A DNA stretch of 64,000 nucleotides from Nocardioides aquaticus (lineage in GTDB: Bacteria > Actinomycetota > Actinomycetes > Propionibacteriales > Nocardioidaceae). The number at the start of each line of letters is the position of its first letter. Position 1 is the first letter of the stretch. The stretch covers positions 1,860,001 through 1,924,000 of the forward strand of contig NZ_CP075371.1 in assembly GCF_018459925.1 (NCBI RefSeq), read 5' to 3'. The notes under the pieces are model-generated. The model searched no databases. It was given only the letters and a program-made list of their open reading frames with translations, and was not told the DNA's origin. This document shows, piece after piece, positions 1-8,667 of the stretch. A program made the translations under genes and the position numbers.

Positions 1-336
1 CGGGTCGTCGTCGTCGGCGGTGCGCCGCAGCACGGTGCTGCGCTCGTTGACCTCCACGACGCGGGCCAGGGCGCCCTCGTCGCCGGAGACGTCGCCGACC
101 ACGCGGACGCGGTCGCCGACGACCACGCCCTTGCGGCCCAGCGGACGCGCCTTGACGGCGTAGACGGGCACGCCGTCGACCAGCAGCGAGTACCGGCCGC
201 GGTCGACGGTCACCACGACGCCGTCGGCCGCGTCGTCGTACGACGGTCGCTCCTTGGTGCGCGGCCGGGTGCGGCGGCGCGGACGCTCGTAGTGCTCCTG
301 GTCCTGGTCGGTGTAGCGACCCCGGCGACCGGTCAC
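1..336 (-). CDS. rsgA: RsgA, ribosome-assembly GTPase, N-terminal part (runs off the window edge)
   Basis: Reading leftward from a GTG, 112 codons are visible and the frame is still open at base 1. A basic Arg/Tyr-rich leader is followed by an OB-fold-like stretch ([15 protein letters not shown], then [15 protein letters not shown]) typical of the N-terminal domain of the circularly permuted GTPase RsgA, which checks late maturation of the 30S subunit. The GTPase and zinc domains lie outside the window. Its GTG overlaps the aroA stop (GTGA), so the two are co-transcribed. The same aroA-rsgA pairing is known in mycobacteria and streptomycetes. Confidence 0.85.
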   Translation of the reverse strand, partial: MTGRRGRYTDQDQEHYERPRRRTRPRTKERPSYDDAADGVVVTVDRGRYSLLVDGVPVYAVKARPLGRKGVVVGDRVRVVGDVSGDEGALARVVEVNERSTVLRRTADDDDP

Positions 337-1640
337 AGCAGGCTGGACCAGAAGTCGGCGAAGTCGGGGAAGGTCTTGCTGGTGGTCGCGACGTCCTCGA
401 CCAGCACGCCGTCGACGGCCGCGCCGACGATCACCCCCGCGTGCGCCATCCGGTGGTCGGCGTAGGTGTGCCAGGTGCCGCCGTGCAGCGCCGACGGGCG
501 CAGGGACAACCCGTCGGGCCGCTCCTCGACCTCGGCCCCGAGCGCGCCGAGCTCGGTAGCCAGCGCGGTGATCCGATCGGTCTCGTGGGCCCGGATGTGG
601 GCGATGCCGCGCAGGTGCGAGGGCGAGGTGGCCACCGCGCAGAGGGCCGCCACGGCCGGGGCCAGCTCGCCGACGTCGTGCAGGTCGAGATCGACGCCCT
701 GCAGCCCGGAGTGCGCGCCGGCGACCGGCTCGGGACCGGTCACCCGCAGCCCCTCGTCGACCCGGTCCACGGTGCAGCCCATCGCCGCCAGGATGTCGCG
801 CAGCGCGTCGCCGGCCTGGTTCGTGGCGGTGGGCCAGCCCCGGACCACCACCGAGCCGCCCGAGACCGCGGCCAGCGCCAGGAACGGGGCGGCGTTGGAG
901 AGGTCGGGCTCGATGTCGTGGTCGACCGCGGCGACCGGGCCGGGGGAGACCCGCCACCGGTCGGCGTCGCCGTCGTCGACGTCCACGCCGTGCTCGCGCA
1001 GCATGGCCACCGTCATCTCGACGTGGGGCAGCGACGGCACCGGCTTCCCCTCGTGGACCAGGTCGACGCCACGGTCGTAGCGCGCGCCGGCCAGCAGTAG
1101 CGCGGAGACGAACTGCGAGGACCCGGACGCGTCGAGGACGACCCGTCCGCCGGGCACCGTGCCGGTCCCGCGCACGGCGAACGGCAGCCCGCCGCGGCCG
1201 CCGTCGTCGACCTCGACGCCGAGCGTGCGCAGGGCGGTGAGGACCTGGCCGACCGGCCGGTTGCGCATGTGGGGGTCGCCGTCGAAGGCCACCGTCCCGG
1301 TCGAGAGCCCGGCCACGGGCGGCACGAACCGCATCACGGTGCCGGCCAGCCCGCAGTCGACGTCGGTGTCACCGGCGAAGGCGGCCGGGGTGACCACCCA
1401 GTCCTCGCCGGTCGTGTCGACTTGCGACCCGAGGCCGGTCAGGGCCGTGGCCATCAGCAGCGTGTCGCGCGAGCGCAGGGCACGCCGTACGACCGACGGG
1501 CCCTCGGCGACCGAGGCCAGCAGCAGGGCCCTGTTCGTCAGCGACTTGCTCCCGGGCAGGGAGACGACGGCGTCGACGCGACCACGGGCCCGGGGGGCCG
1601 GCCAGGGGTCGGCCGGGTGGTCCGGGCGCGCGGAGTCCAT
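333..1640 (-). CDS. aroA: 3-phosphoshikimate 1-carboxyvinyltransferase (EPSP synthase)
   Basis: 435 residues, normal length. It joins PEP to shikimate-3-phosphate in the sixth step of the shikimate pathway. The substrate-binding motif [14 protein letters not shown] lies at about residues 29-42 (Lys32), the GLAGTVMRF motif near residue 95, and [13 protein letters not shown] and the C-terminal ADHRMAHAG are present. The ATG at 1640 was chosen because the open frame upstream lacks family similarity and runs into the DoxX gene. The gap to the DoxX stop is 8 nt. rsgA follows with a 4-nt overlap. Confidence 0.96.
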   Translation of the reverse strand: MDSARPDHPADPWPAPRARGRVDAVVSLPGSKSLTNRALLLASVAEGPSVVRRALRSRDTLLMATALTGLGSQVDTTGEDWVVTPAAFAGDTDVDCGLAGTVMRFVPPVAGLSTGTVAFDGDPHMRNRPVGQVLTALRTLGVEVDDGGRGGLPFAVRGTGTVPGGRVVLDASGSSQFVSALLLAGARYDRGVDLVHEGKPVPSLPHVEMTVAMLREHGVDVDDGDADRWRVSPGPVAAVDHDIEPDLSNAAPFLALAAVSGGSVVVRGWPTATNQAGDALRDILAAMGCTVDRVDEGLRVTGPEPVAGAHSGLQGVDLDLHDVGELAPAVAALCAVATSPSHLRGIAHIRAHETDRITALATELGALGAEVEERPDGLSLRPSALHGGTWHTYADHRMAHAGVIVGAAVDGVLVEDVATTSKTFPDFADFWSSLL

Positions 1641-1648
1641 CGAGGTGC

Positions 1649-2176
1649 TCAGGTGAGGTTGGCCTTGGCCAGCTTGGCCTCGAGCTTGGCGGTGCTCGCC
1701 AGGTGCCCGGCCTCGCGGCGCGCGTCGCTGGCGACCCGCTTGGCGCGCCAGGAGACGCCGGGACGGCCCTCGGTGTCGTTGGCGGCGATGATCAGGCCGC
1801 CGAGGACGGCGACGTTCTTGACGAAGTGCTGGCGCTGCTCCTTGGCCTTCTCGCCCGAGAAGTCCCAGAACCGGTGGCCGGCGAGCGTGGTGGGCACCAG
1901 CGAGCCCGCGAGCACGAGCGCGCAGGCGCGCGGCGCCCGGTTGGTCGCCAGGCCGAGGGCGGCGGCGATCTGCACGCCCGCGTTGATCCGGACCAGGGTG
2001 GCGGCGTCCTCGGGGATCGGCGCGGTGGGCGCGGCCTTCTTGCCCAGCTCCACCATCTGGTCGGCGACCGGCTTGGCGCGCTCGGCGGCCGCCGTGGTGT
2101 TGCGCAGGGCGTCGGCGGCACCGACGAGGAACATGGAGGCGATCATCGGACGGGCAAGGGTGCGGCTCAAGGACAT
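1649..2176 (-). CDS. DoxX family membrane protein
   Basis: 175 residues with about four hydrophobic helices. The N-terminal [14 protein letters not shown] stretch and the central [21 protein letters not shown] region resemble the DoxX/SURF4-like family. The function in this branch is unknown; family members have been linked to redox homeostasis at the membrane. The C-terminal 50 residues are charged and rich in Ala/Lys/Arg, probably cytoplasmic. It sits directly before aroA on the same strand and may form the start of that operon. A GGGACC sequence rather than a clear ribosome-binding site precedes the ATG. Confidence 0.75.
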   Translation of the reverse strand: MSLSRTLARPMIASMFLVGAADALRNTTAAAERAKPVADQMVELGKKAAPTAPIPEDAATLVRINAGVQIAAALGLATNRAPRACALVLAGSLVPTTLAGHRFWDFSGEKAKEQRQHFVKNVAVLGGLIIAANDTEGRPGVSWRAKRVASDARREAGHLASTAKLEAKLAKANLT

Positions 2177-2290
2177 GGTCCCTTCCTACCGGATCGCGGT
2201 GGCGGGTGCCTCGCCCGGGCGGATGGTGGGCGGACGGTGGGCGCCGTGCCGGCTCTCGCCGGGGCGCGCACCGACCTCGGCGGGCGCCGC

Positions 2291-2296
2291 TAGGGT
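2291..2296 (+). promoter_or_regulatory. -10 hexamer of a near-leaderless promoter for the SRAP gene
   Basis: TAGGGT ends 7 nt before the SRAP ATG. A start point would fall at or next to the start codon, so the mRNA would have almost no leader. No clear -35 was identified. Confidence 0.5.
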
Positions 2297-2303
2297 CGTG
2301 GCC

Positions 2304-3059
2304 ATGTGTGGTCGCTACGCCTCCAGCCGTCGGCCCGAGGACCTGCTCGAGGAGTTCGAGGTCGTCGACGACCGGGTCCCGGCAGCGCTGGAGCCCGACT
2401 ACAACGTCGCGCCCACCAAGGACGTCTACGCCGTGCTGGAGCGCGCTCGCAAGGACGCCGAGGACCCGGGCCCGCCGCAGCGCCAGCTGCGGGTGCTGCG
2501 GTGGGGCCTGGTGCCCTCCTGGGCCAAGGACCCGGCCATCGGCAGCCGGATGATCAACGCCCGCCGCGAGACGGTCGCCGAGAAGCCCGCCTTCCGACGC
2601 GCCCTCGCGGCGCGGCGCTGCCTGCTCCCCGCCGACGGCTACTACGAGTGGTACCCCACCTCGCAGCTGACGACGGCCGGCAAACCCCGCAAGCAGCCCT
2701 TCTACATCCACCCGCGCGACGGCGGCGTCCTCGCGATGGCCGGGCTGTACGAGATCTGGCGCGACCCCGACCGGGCCGAGGACGACCCGGACCGGTTCCG
2801 CTGGACCTGCACCGTGATCACCACCGCGGCCCAGGACGACCTCGGCCACCTGCACGACCGGATGCCGATGATGGTCGCCCGCGACCAGTGGGCCGACTGG
2901 CTGGACCCGGGGGCGCCGCGCGAGAGCGTCCTGGACCTGCTCGAGCCCGCGGCACCGGGCCGCCTGGAGGCGTACCCCGTCTCGGCGGCGGTCGGCAACG
3001 TGCGCAACAACGGGGCGACGCTCACCGAGCCGCTGCCGCTCGAGGAGGTCGTGACGTGA
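2304..3059 (+). CDS. SRAP-domain abasic-site processing protein (YedK/HMCES type)
   Basis: 251 residues. It starts MCGRYA, placing the invariant catalytic Cys at position 2 after Met removal. In this family the Cys forms a covalent thiazolidine link with abasic sites in single-stranded DNA. Other family motifs are visible: [23 protein letters not shown], the Glu of GYYEWY, and the His of HDRMPMM. The start is fixed by the need for Cys2. The next gene starts inside its stop region (GTGAcGTGAg), so translation is probably coupled. A SRAP gene occupies a comparable position in M. tuberculosis. Confidence 0.93.
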   Translation: MCGRYASSRRPEDLLEEFEVVDDRVPAALEPDYNVAPTKDVYAVLERARKDAEDPGPPQRQLRVLRWGLVPSWAKDPAIGSRMINARRETVAEKPAFRRALAARRCLLPADGYYEWYPTSQLTTAGKPRKQPFYIHPRDGGVLAMAGLYEIWRDPDRAEDDPDRFRWTCTVITTAAQDDLGHLHDRMPMMVARDQWADWLDPGAPRESVLDLLEPAAPGRLEAYPVSAAVGNVRNNGATLTEPLPLEEVVT

Positions 3060-3703
3060 GCAGCGAGCTGCTGGTCGAGACCGCCCACGGCGAGGGGCGG
3101 CTGGTCACCGACCGCGCCGTGCGCCCCTGGGCCACGCTGCTGCTCAACCACGGCGCCGGGGCCGGGATCGAGAGCCGTGACCTGGCCGCCCTGGCCCGGC
3201 ACCTGCCCAAGCAGGGCGTCACCGTGGTGCGCTTCGAGCAGCCCTGGCGACGTGCGGGGCGCCGGGTCGCCACCGCGCCGCCGACCCTCGACGCGGCCCT
3301 GATGACCGCCTACGACCGGTTGCGGGTGCGTACCCCGCTCGTGGTCGGCGGCCGCTCCGCCGGCGCCCGCAGCGCTGCCCGGCTGGCGCGGCGGATGGGC
3401 GCCACCGGCTGCCTGGCGCTGTCCTTCCCCCTCCACCCGCCCGGCCGCCCGGAGAAGTCCCGGGTCGAGGAGCTGCGCGGGATCGGCCTGCCGACGCTGG
3501 TGGTGCAGGGCGAGCGCGACGACATGGGCCGCCCCGAGGAGCTGCCCGACCTGCCCGGCCTGGACGTCGTCGTAGTGCCCGACGCCGACCACGGACTGGC
3601 GGTGCACAAGCGCGGCCCGATCACCGACGAGGAGGTCACCGGCCTGCTCGTCGGCGCCACGCTCGAGTGGCTGGTCCGCGAGATCCCGACCGGCCCGCGC
3701 TGA
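3056..3703 (+). CDS. Alpha/beta hydrolase (KANL3/Tex30 / dienelactone-hydrolase-like)
   Basis: 215 residues, GTG start overlapping the SRAP stop. An oxyanion-type NHGAGAG turn lies near residue 34, a nucleophile-elbow-like GGRSAGAR near residue 98 (Ser in G-x-S-x-G), and a late PDADHGL supplies a candidate catalytic His. The family (Tex30/KANL3-like, small alpha/beta hydrolases) has no settled substrate. Tight coupling to SRAP hints at a shared stress role, which is inference only. Confidence 0.8.
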   Translation: MSSELLVETAHGEGRLVTDRAVRPWATLLLNHGAGAGIESRDLAALARHLPKQGVTVVRFEQPWRRAGRRVATAPPTLDAALMTAYDRLRVRTPLVVGGRSAGARSAARLARRMGATGCLALSFPLHPPGRPEKSRVEELRGIGLPTLVVQGERDDMGRPEELPDLPGLDVVVVPDADHGLAVHKRGPITDEEVTGLLVGATLEWLVREIPTGPR

Positions 3704-3709
3704 GGACCC

Positions 3710-3743
3710 CACCCGTCGGGTGCGCGGGACACCCGGCCGGGTG
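3710..3743. terminator. Pair of short GC hairpins after the hydrolase gene
   Basis: A CACCC-GTC-GGGTG hairpin (3710-3722) and a perfect palindrome CACCCGGCCGGGTG (3730-3743) follow the hydrolase stop. There is no T tract. They may separate the SRAP operon from sigR. Weak support. Confidence 0.35.
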
Positions 3744-3750
3744 GTGGCCG

Positions 3751-3777
3751 GGAACAAAGAGCGGGGTGCGGCCTGTT
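3751..3777 (+). promoter_or_regulatory. Sigma-R-type promoter upstream of sigR (autoregulation)
   Basis: GGAAC at 3751-3755 (part of GGGAAC) and GTT at 3775-3777 are separated by 19 nt. This matches the known sigma-R/SigH promoter pattern GGAAt-N18/19-GTT. Transcription would start near 3784. In Streptomyces and mycobacteria the sigR/sigH gene is autoregulated from such a promoter. Confidence 0.75.
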
Positions 3778-3831
3778 CTCCCCCCGTGATCGCGATGCTG
3801 CTGCCGCCCGACGGGCGAACCGAGCCGAGGC

Positions 3832-3837
3832 TAGGCT
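3832..3837 (+). promoter_or_regulatory. Proximal -10 (housekeeping) promoter of sigR
   Basis: TAGGCT ends 8 nt before the sigR ATG and would give a nearly leaderless transcript. With the distal sigma-R-type promoter this makes a two-promoter arrangement like the p1/p2 layout described for S. coelicolor sigR. Confidence 0.45.
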
Positions 3838-3845
3838 GGGGAGCG

Positions 3846-4487
3846 ATGACTGACACCGCCCCCACCTCGTTGATCGAGCCCGACGAGCCCTCCACCGTCG
3901 ACCCGGCCGACATCGACGTCGCCACCGAGTCCGAGGACGACCGCGCGGCGCGCTTCGAGCGCGACGCGCTGCCGTTCCTCGACCAGCTCTACGGCGCCGC
4001 GATGCGGATGACCCGCAACCCCGCCGACGCCGAGGACCTCGTCCAGGAGACGTTCGCCAAGGCCTACTCGGCCTTTCACCAGTTCCGCCCCGGCACGAAC
4101 CTCAAGGCGTGGCTGTACCGGATCCTCACGAACACCTTCATCAACACCTACCGCAAGAAGCAGCGCGAGCCCCAGAAGTCGATGGCCGAGGACATCGAGG
4201 ACTGGCAGCTGGCCCGTGCGGAGAACCACAGCTCGGTCGGGCTCAAGTCCGCCGAGACCGAGGCCCTCGAGCACCTCCCCGACTCCGAGGTCAAGGACGC
4301 CCTGCAGCGCCTGCCCGAGGAGTTCCGGCTGGCGGTCTACCTCGCCGACGTCGAGGGGTTCGCCTACAAGGAGATCGCGGAGATCATGGACACCCCGATC
4401 GGGACGGTGATGTCGCGGCTGCACCGCGGCCGCCGCCAGCTGCGCGACATGCTGTCCGACTACGCCCGCGGAGGTGGCAAGCGATGA
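3846..4487 (+). CDS. sigR: ECF sigma factor SigR/SigH (thiol-oxidative stress)
   Basis: 213 residues. Region 2 ([17 protein letters not shown]...[11 protein letters not shown]) spans about residues 38-80, with a following [18 protein letters not shown] stretch. Region 4 ([20 protein letters not shown]...[14 protein letters not shown]) spans about 155-205. This is the classic SigR/SigH sequence; it directs thioredoxin, mycothiol and protease genes under disulfide stress. The ATG at 3846 has GGGGAG 2 nt upstream. In-frame GTG 3786 and ATG 3795 could give a form 20 or 17 residues longer. rsrA overlaps by ATGA. Confidence 0.95.
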   Translation: MTDTAPTSLIEPDEPSTVDPADIDVATESEDDRAARFERDALPFLDQLYGAAMRMTRNPADAEDLVQETFAKAYSAFHQFRPGTNLKAWLYRILTNTFINTYRKKQREPQKSMAEDIEDWQLARAENHSSVGLKSAETEALEHLPDSEVKDALQRLPEEFRLAVYLADVEGFAYKEIAEIMDTPIGTVMSRLHRGRRQLRDMLSDYARGGGKR

Positions 4488-4771
4488 CCGAGCACACCCA
4501 CGCCGACACCGGCGTCCCGCCGGGGGACGAGGACTGCGCCGAGTACCTCGAGCGGATCGTCTACTTCCTGGACAACGAGCTCGACGCGGCCGACTGCGCC
4601 GCCGTACGGGTCCACCTCGACACCTGCAACCCCTGCCTGGAGCGCTACGACCTGCAGCGCACCGTCAAGGCCGTCGTCGCCCGGTCCTGCGCGGAGCCGG
4701 CTCCCGAGGCGCTGCGCGAGCGCGTGCGCGTGTCGATCCGCCAGGTGCAGGTGCGCCTCAGCGAGGGCTGA
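4484..4771 (+). CDS. rsrA: RsrA/RshA zinc-binding anti-sigma factor
   Basis: 95 residues. The zinc anti-sigma motif HxxxCxxC is at His44, Cys48, Cys51, with an upstream Cys18 and a further Cys38. In the family the reduced zinc form binds SigR, and disulfide formation on oxidation releases it. The ATG lies inside the sigR stop (ATGA), the usual cotranslated sigma/anti-sigma arrangement. The C-terminal helix ([19 protein letters not shown]) is amphipathic. Confidence 0.95.
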   Translation: MTEHTHADTGVPPGDEDCAEYLERIVYFLDNELDAADCAAVRVHLDTCNPCLERYDLQRTVKAVVARSCAEPAPEALRERVRVSIRQVQVRLSEG

Positions 4772-4803
4772 GCCACTCGGCCCCGTCGCGGGCCCGGACG
4801 CAG

Positions 4804-4835
4804 ACGAGCCCCCTGCCGTGAGGCGGGGGGCTCGT
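4804..4835. terminator. Strong bidirectional hairpin between rsrA and the bL37 gene
   Basis: A 14-bp stem (4804-4817 with 4822-4835, one G.T pair) closes a GTGA loop. It lies between converging rsrA (+) and bL37 (-), so it can end transcription from both sides. No U tract, as is common in this GC range. Confidence 0.75.
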
Positions 4836-4850
4836 GTGCGCGGCGAGCGC

Positions 4851-4925
4851 TCAGGTGTTGGGGCGCTTGCCGTGGTTTGCTGCCTTCTTGCGGCGTGAAC
4901 GACGCTTGCGGCCGGTCTTGCCCAT
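4851..4925 (-). CDS. 50S ribosomal protein bL37 (24 residues)
   Basis: A 24-codon gene encoding a very basic peptide: MGKTGRKRRSRRKK, then AANHGKRPNT. The length, the Arg/Lys-rich first half and the ANHGKRPN ending match the actinobacterial ribosomal protein bL37 first seen in mycobacterial ribosome structures. GGAGG (as GAGGAGGACACC) lies just upstream of the ATG, a strong ribosome-binding site. It lies beside sigR-rsrA on the opposite strand. Confidence 0.82.
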   Translation of the reverse strand: MGKTGRKRRSRRKKAANHGKRPNT

Positions 4926-5018
4926 GGTGTCCTCCTCGGATCGCGAACGGTTGATCCTCCCAGACGTCGCTGCGCACCGCTAATCGGGTGGCCCGGGCAG
5001 TCCGACCGGGGCCACCGG

Positions 5019-5426
5019 TCAGCCCAGCCGGTCCAGGAACCGCTCGGCGTCGACGATCACCCGGGTGACCTCGCCGGCGCCGACCACGGCGCCCGGCCGG
5101 TCCCCGGAGAGGTGCCGGGCGCCGACGGTGAGACGGTGCAGCCGGCCGTCGACGTGGGCCACCGAGGCGGTGACCTCGAGGTGCCGGCCGACCGGGCTGG
5201 GCGCGAGGTGCTCGAGGACCACCCGGGTGCCGACGCTGGTGCCGCCGGGCGGCAGGACGGGCTCGATCGCCGCGCAGGTCGCCGCCTCGCACCACGCCAG
5301 CAGCCGCGGTGTGGCCAGCACGGGCAGGCTGCCCGAGCCCAGGGCGGCGGCGGTGTCGTCCTCGGTGACGGTGAAGCGCAGCACCGCGGTCAGGCTCGCG
5401 CGGTCGGGCGGGGACGGATCGGTCAC
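5019..5426 (-). CDS. Hotdog-fold acyl-CoA thioesterase (FlK-like)
   Basis: 135 residues from a GTG overlapping the stop of the GNAT gene (GTGA). The order LLAWCEAATCAAIEP, then GTSVGTRVVLEHLAPSPVGRH, then a long beta strand with HRLTVGARH resembles the fluoroacetyl-CoA thioesterase-like hotdog family. The Thr/Ser, Glu and His that act in FlK are plausibly present (GTSVGT, LEHL), but the substrate cannot be predicted. It is last in a three-gene operon with a GNAT and a ThDP enzyme. Confidence 0.75.
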   Translation of the reverse strand: MTDPSPPDRASLTAVLRFTVTEDDTAAALGSGSLPVLATPRLLAWCEAATCAAIEPVLPPGGTSVGTRVVLEHLAPSPVGRHLEVTASVAHVDGRLHRLTVGARHLSGDRPGAVVGAGEVTRVIVDAERFLDRLG

Positions 5427-5905
5427 GGGAGCTCCTGGGCGTAGGCGATCAGGGGCACGCCGGGCAGGGGCGCCCAGTCGCGGTCGGGTCGGCGGGTGAA
5501 GCCGAGCCGTTCGTAGAGCCGGTGCGCGGCGTGCATGGAGGGCAGGCTGGACAGCACCACCGCGGCGGCTCCCTCGGCCCGGAACCGCTCGATCACCGCG
5601 AGGGCGAGCACCTCCCCGACGCCGCGGCGCTGGGCCGGGGGATCGACGGCCAGCATCCGGAACTCGCCCTCGCCGTCCCCGGCCAGCTCGCGCCAGACCG
5701 AGCCGGGCGGGCAGACGGTGACGTTGCCGACCAGCTCCCCGGCCTCGTCGACGGCCACCCACACCTCCGCCTCCCGGTCGCGGCGGGCGGCGTCGGCGAG
5801 GCGGAGCGCGTACGGGTCGTCGGGGGAGAGGAACGGCGCGTAGGCCGCGACCGTCATCGCCCCGACACGGGCGTGCTCGTCCTCGCGCACGCGCCGGACA
5901 CGCAC
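5423..5905 (-). CDS. GNAT family N-acetyltransferase
   Basis: 160 residues, GTG start only 2 nt after the stop of the ThDP enzyme gene. Motif A is clear: FRMLAVDPPAQRRGVGEVLA (acetyl-CoA pyrophosphate loop QRRGVG), followed by SMHAAHRLYERLGFTR (motif B). The acceptor substrate is unknown. Operon position between the ThDP enzyme and thioesterase suggests metabolite work on small acyl or amino compounds, which is inference. Confidence 0.85.
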   Translation of the reverse strand: MRVRRVREDEHARVGAMTVAAYAPFLSPDDPYALRLADAARRDREAEVWVAVDEAGELVGNVTVCPPGSVWRELAGDGEGEFRMLAVDPPAQRRGVGEVLALAVIERFRAEGAAAVVLSSLPSMHAAHRLYERLGFTRRPDRDWAPLPGVPLIAYAQELP

Positions 5906-5907
5906 CC

Positions 5908-7614
5908 TCAGATCCCGAAGGTGGCGCGCGGGTAGGCCGCCTCGACGTCGGTGATCACGTTGACCAGGTACGGCACGCCCGAGGCGAAGGCCCGGTCGAG
6001 GGCCGGCCCGATCTGGCGGGGGTCGGTCACGGTCTCCCCGGCCCCGCCGAGGGCCTTCACGACACCGTCGTAGGCCGTGCGCGGCGCCAGGTCGGCGATC
6101 ACGTCGTAGCCGTAGAGCATCTGCATCGGGCCCTTCTCCAGGCCCCAGGCGGAGTTGTTGCCCATCACCATCACCACGGGCAGGTTGTGCCTGACCAGCG
6201 TGTCGACGTCCATCAGCGAGAAGCCGGCCGCGCCGTCGCCGAGCAGCAGCACGACCTGGGCCGAGGGTCGGGCCAGCCGTGCGGCGATGGCGGCGCCGAG
6301 GCCCGCGCCGAGGCAGCCGTACGGGCCCGGGTCCAGCCAGCCGCCGGGGCGCTTCGGCTCGACGTACTTGCCGGCGAACGAGACGAAGTCGCCGCCGTCG
6401 CCGATCACGACCGAGTCCTCGGCCAGCCGCGGGACCAGCTCGCCGTAGATGCGGGCCGGGTGGATGGGGTCGGCCTCGGCGGACAGCAGGGCTGCGTCGC
6501 GCTCGACGGCCGCCGCGACGGTGCCCTGCAGCTCCTCGACCCAGGTGCTCCAGTCGGGACGGTTGCCGCGCTCGAGCGCGGCCAGCAGCCCGTCGAGCAC
6601 GGTGGTCAGGTCGCCGGAGACGGAGTCGGCGAGGTCGGCGTGGGTGGAGACCTGGGCCGGGGAGTCGGCGACGTGGACGACCCGGGCGGGCGTGGTGTCG
6701 TCCTTGCCCCCGAACACGCCGTAGCCGAGCCGGAAGTCCAGCGGGGTGCCGACCACCACGACGAGGTCGGCGCCCCCGAGGGCGGCGCTGCGGGCCTTGG
6801 TCACCAGCAGCCGGTGGCCGCCGGGCACGACGCCGCGGCCCATCCCGTTGGTGATCGCCGGCAGGCCGGCCTGCTCGACCAGCCGCAGGGCCGCGACCTC
6901 GGCGCCGTCGGCCCAGACGTCGGTGCCGAGCACCACGACGGGCCGTCGCGCCTCGGCGAGGAGCCGGGCGATGCGGACCACCGCCTCGCCGTCGGGCTCG
7001 ATCGGCGCCGGCCGGGCACCGGTGGGACGCGGTCCCTCGGCGGTGTCGAAGAACTGGTCCATGGGCACGTCGACGAAGACCGGGCCGCGGTGGGAGGACC
7101 CGGCCGCCCCGAAGGCGTCCTCCATCCCGCCGAGCACCTCGCCGGCGGTGTGCAGGGTGCGGGCCTGCTTGGAGATCGACGCGAGGATCGGCGGCTGGTC
7201 CAGCTCCTGCAGGCTCCCGCTGCCCCAGCGGTTGGCCGGGGCGCGGCCGCCGACGACGACCATCGGGGACCCGGCGAACTGGGCCTGCGCGATCGCGCTG
7301 ACGCCGTTGGTCACCCCGGGCCCGGCCGTCAGCACAGCGAGGCCCGGGGTGCGGGTGAGCTTGCCGGTGGCCTCGGCCGCGAAGGCGGCCGTCTGCTCGT
7401 GACGGACGTCGAGCAGACGCATCGGCGGGTCGGCGGTGACGGCGCCGTCGTACATCGGGAACACGTGCGCCCCGGAGAGGGTGAAGAGGGTCTCGACCCC
7501 GTGGGCGCGGGCCGCGGCCACCGCGAGCTGCCCCGCGTGGCCGCGCAGGGTGCCCTCCGGGCCGGCTGCGTCAGGGGCGTCGGAGGGGCTGGTCGGGCCG
7601 GACGTCGTCGTCAT
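5908..7614 (-). CDS. Thiamine-diphosphate enzyme, acetolactate synthase/oxalyl-CoA decarboxylase-like
   Basis: 568 residues with three ThDP-enzyme domains. The catalytic Glu is in RHEQTAAFAAE (about residue 73). The central domain carries PVVVLGTDVWADGAEVAAL. The C-terminal ThDP-Mg motif is GDGAAGFSLMDVDTLVRHNLP ending in GNNSAWGLEK. This is the acetolactate synthase large-subunit superfamily. No small regulatory subunit is adjacent, and the partner genes are a GNAT and a thioesterase, so a dedicated branched-chain role is doubtful; a decarboxylase or carboligase on a CoA or 2-keto acid is equally possible. Confidence 0.8.
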   Translation of the reverse strand: MTTTSGPTSPSDAPDAAGPEGTLRGHAGQLAVAAARAHGVETLFTLSGAHVFPMYDGAVTADPPMRLLDVRHEQTAAFAAEATGKLTRTPGLAVLTAGPGVTNGVSAIAQAQFAGSPMVVVGGRAPANRWGSGSLQELDQPPILASISKQARTLHTAGEVLGGMEDAFGAAGSSHRGPVFVDVPMDQFFDTAEGPRPTGARPAPIEPDGEAVVRIARLLAEARRPVVVLGTDVWADGAEVAALRLVEQAGLPAITNGMGRGVVPGGHRLLVTKARSAALGGADLVVVVGTPLDFRLGYGVFGGKDDTTPARVVHVADSPAQVSTHADLADSVSGDLTTVLDGLLAALERGNRPDWSTWVEELQGTVAAAVERDAALLSAEADPIHPARIYGELVPRLAEDSVVIGDGGDFVSFAGKYVEPKRPGGWLDPGPYGCLGAGLGAAIAARLARPSAQVVLLLGDGAAGFSLMDVDTLVRHNLPVVMVMGNNSAWGLEKGPMQMLYGYDVIADLAPRTAYDGVVKALGGAGETVTDPRQIGPALDRAFASGVPYLVNVITDVEAAYPRATFGI

Positions 7615-7644
7615 GCCCCGCAGGCTACCCAGCCGGCGCCGGAG

Positions 7645-7692
7645 GTCTCAGGCGATCGACGTCTCAGGCCATGGAGGTCTCAGGCGCCGGTG
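7645..7692. repeat. Three 16-bp tandem units covering the 3' end of the DUF2785 gene
   Basis: GTCTCAGGC recurs at 7645, 7661 and 7677, a 16-bp period. The third unit holds the DUF2785 stop codon (TGA on the minus strand) and the others lie just beyond it. It looks like a short local duplication of a gene end. Confidence 0.6.
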
Positions 7693-8567
7693 GTCAGTGC
7701 CGGGACGGCGAGGGTGTGCGGGTTGGTGCGGCGCAGGGCGTCGACGAGGAGGAGCAGCAGGTCAGAGCGGACCGCCGGCGGCTCCGGGGCCAGGACGAGC
7801 TGCAGGTGCAGCGCCCGCAGGAAGGCCTGCAGGTTGCCCGCGGCGAGGTACGGGTCCTCGACCGCCGCCCCGTCGCGCGTGCCGGTGACCGCGACCTCGG
7901 CCGCGTCGGTCAGGCGTGCCACCCAGCCCTCGAGGTGGTCGACGACGACGAGGTCGCGCCGGAGCGCGGCCAGCACGGCCGAGGCGAGCCGGTCGGGCTC
8001 CCCGGCCACGAGCAGGTCGTCGGGGGAGGTGCTGGGACGCACGACGCGGTCGGCGAGTACCTCGAGGACGACCTCGAGCTCCTCGCGACCCAGGTGCGGG
8101 GACCCGGCGAGGACGCCGAGGGCGTCGGCGCCGTGGGCCACCGCGTGCGCCCAGCCGTGCCCCGCGACCCGTCCCCGGGTGTCCTGCTCGGCCAGGAACC
8201 AGGTGGTCAGGCGGTCGCCCCACTCCAGGACCTTCCCGCCGGGGACGCGCCGGACCTCGGTGTCGCGCTGCAGGCACTCCGCGAGGGCGAGGGCGGAGAA
8301 GCTGCGCCGGAAGACCGAGTCGGTGCCCTGCTCGCCGATGCCGGAGCGCAGTCCGGTGGCGAGGCCGTCGCCGAGCCCGACGAGCAGGTCGTCGTAGACG
8401 CCACGCTCGATCCAGGTGGCCAGCACCGGCAGCGCCAGGTCGTCGCGCAGCACCGGGTCGGGGTCGCCCAGGGCCCGGACGAGGTCGGCGGTGACGCCGG
8501 CCAGCGGGCGGTCGAGCGGGACGGGGAAGTCGGCGTCGACGATCTGGGCGAGCTGCGCCGGTGTCAT
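7680..8567 (-). CDS. DUF2785 domain protein
   Basis: 295 residues, mostly helical, no signal peptide. The ordered segments TWIERGVYDDLLVGLGDGL, DSVFRRSFSALALAECL and GRVAGHGWAHAVAHGADALG fit the DUF2785 family, whose function is unknown. The ATG at 8567 was preferred over an in-frame start at 8627 because the extra 20 residues are Pro/Arg-rich and unlike the family. Monocistronic on the minus strand, divergent from the PdtaS-like kinase. Confidence 0.7.
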   Translation of the reverse strand: MTPAQLAQIVDADFPVPLDRPLAGVTADLVRALGDPDPVLRDDLALPVLATWIERGVYDDLLVGLGDGLATGLRSGIGEQGTDSVFRRSFSALALAECLQRDTEVRRVPGGKVLEWGDRLTTWFLAEQDTRGRVAGHGWAHAVAHGADALGVLAGSPHLGREELEVVLEVLADRVVRPSTSPDDLLVAGEPDRLASAVLAALRRDLVVVDHLEGWVARLTDAAEVAVTGTRDGAAVEDPYLAAGNLQAFLRALHLQLVLAPEPPAVRSDLLLLLVDALRRTNPHTLAVPALTTGA

Positions 8568-8655
8568 GCCGTCAGTGTGCCAAGGGCGCCGGGTCGGCGG
8601 GCCCGGACGCGGAGGCCGGGGACGCACCTCACGCAGCCTGGCGAGGGGATCCTCC

Positions 8656-8661
8656 TAGGCT
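8656..8661 (+). promoter_or_regulatory. -10 hexamer, leaderless promoter of the PdtaS-type kinase
   Basis: TAGGCT ends exactly 6 nt before the GTG start, which predicts a leaderless mRNA. There is no ribosome-binding site before the GTG, which supports this. Confidence 0.55.
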
Positions 8662-8667
8662 GCCCCC

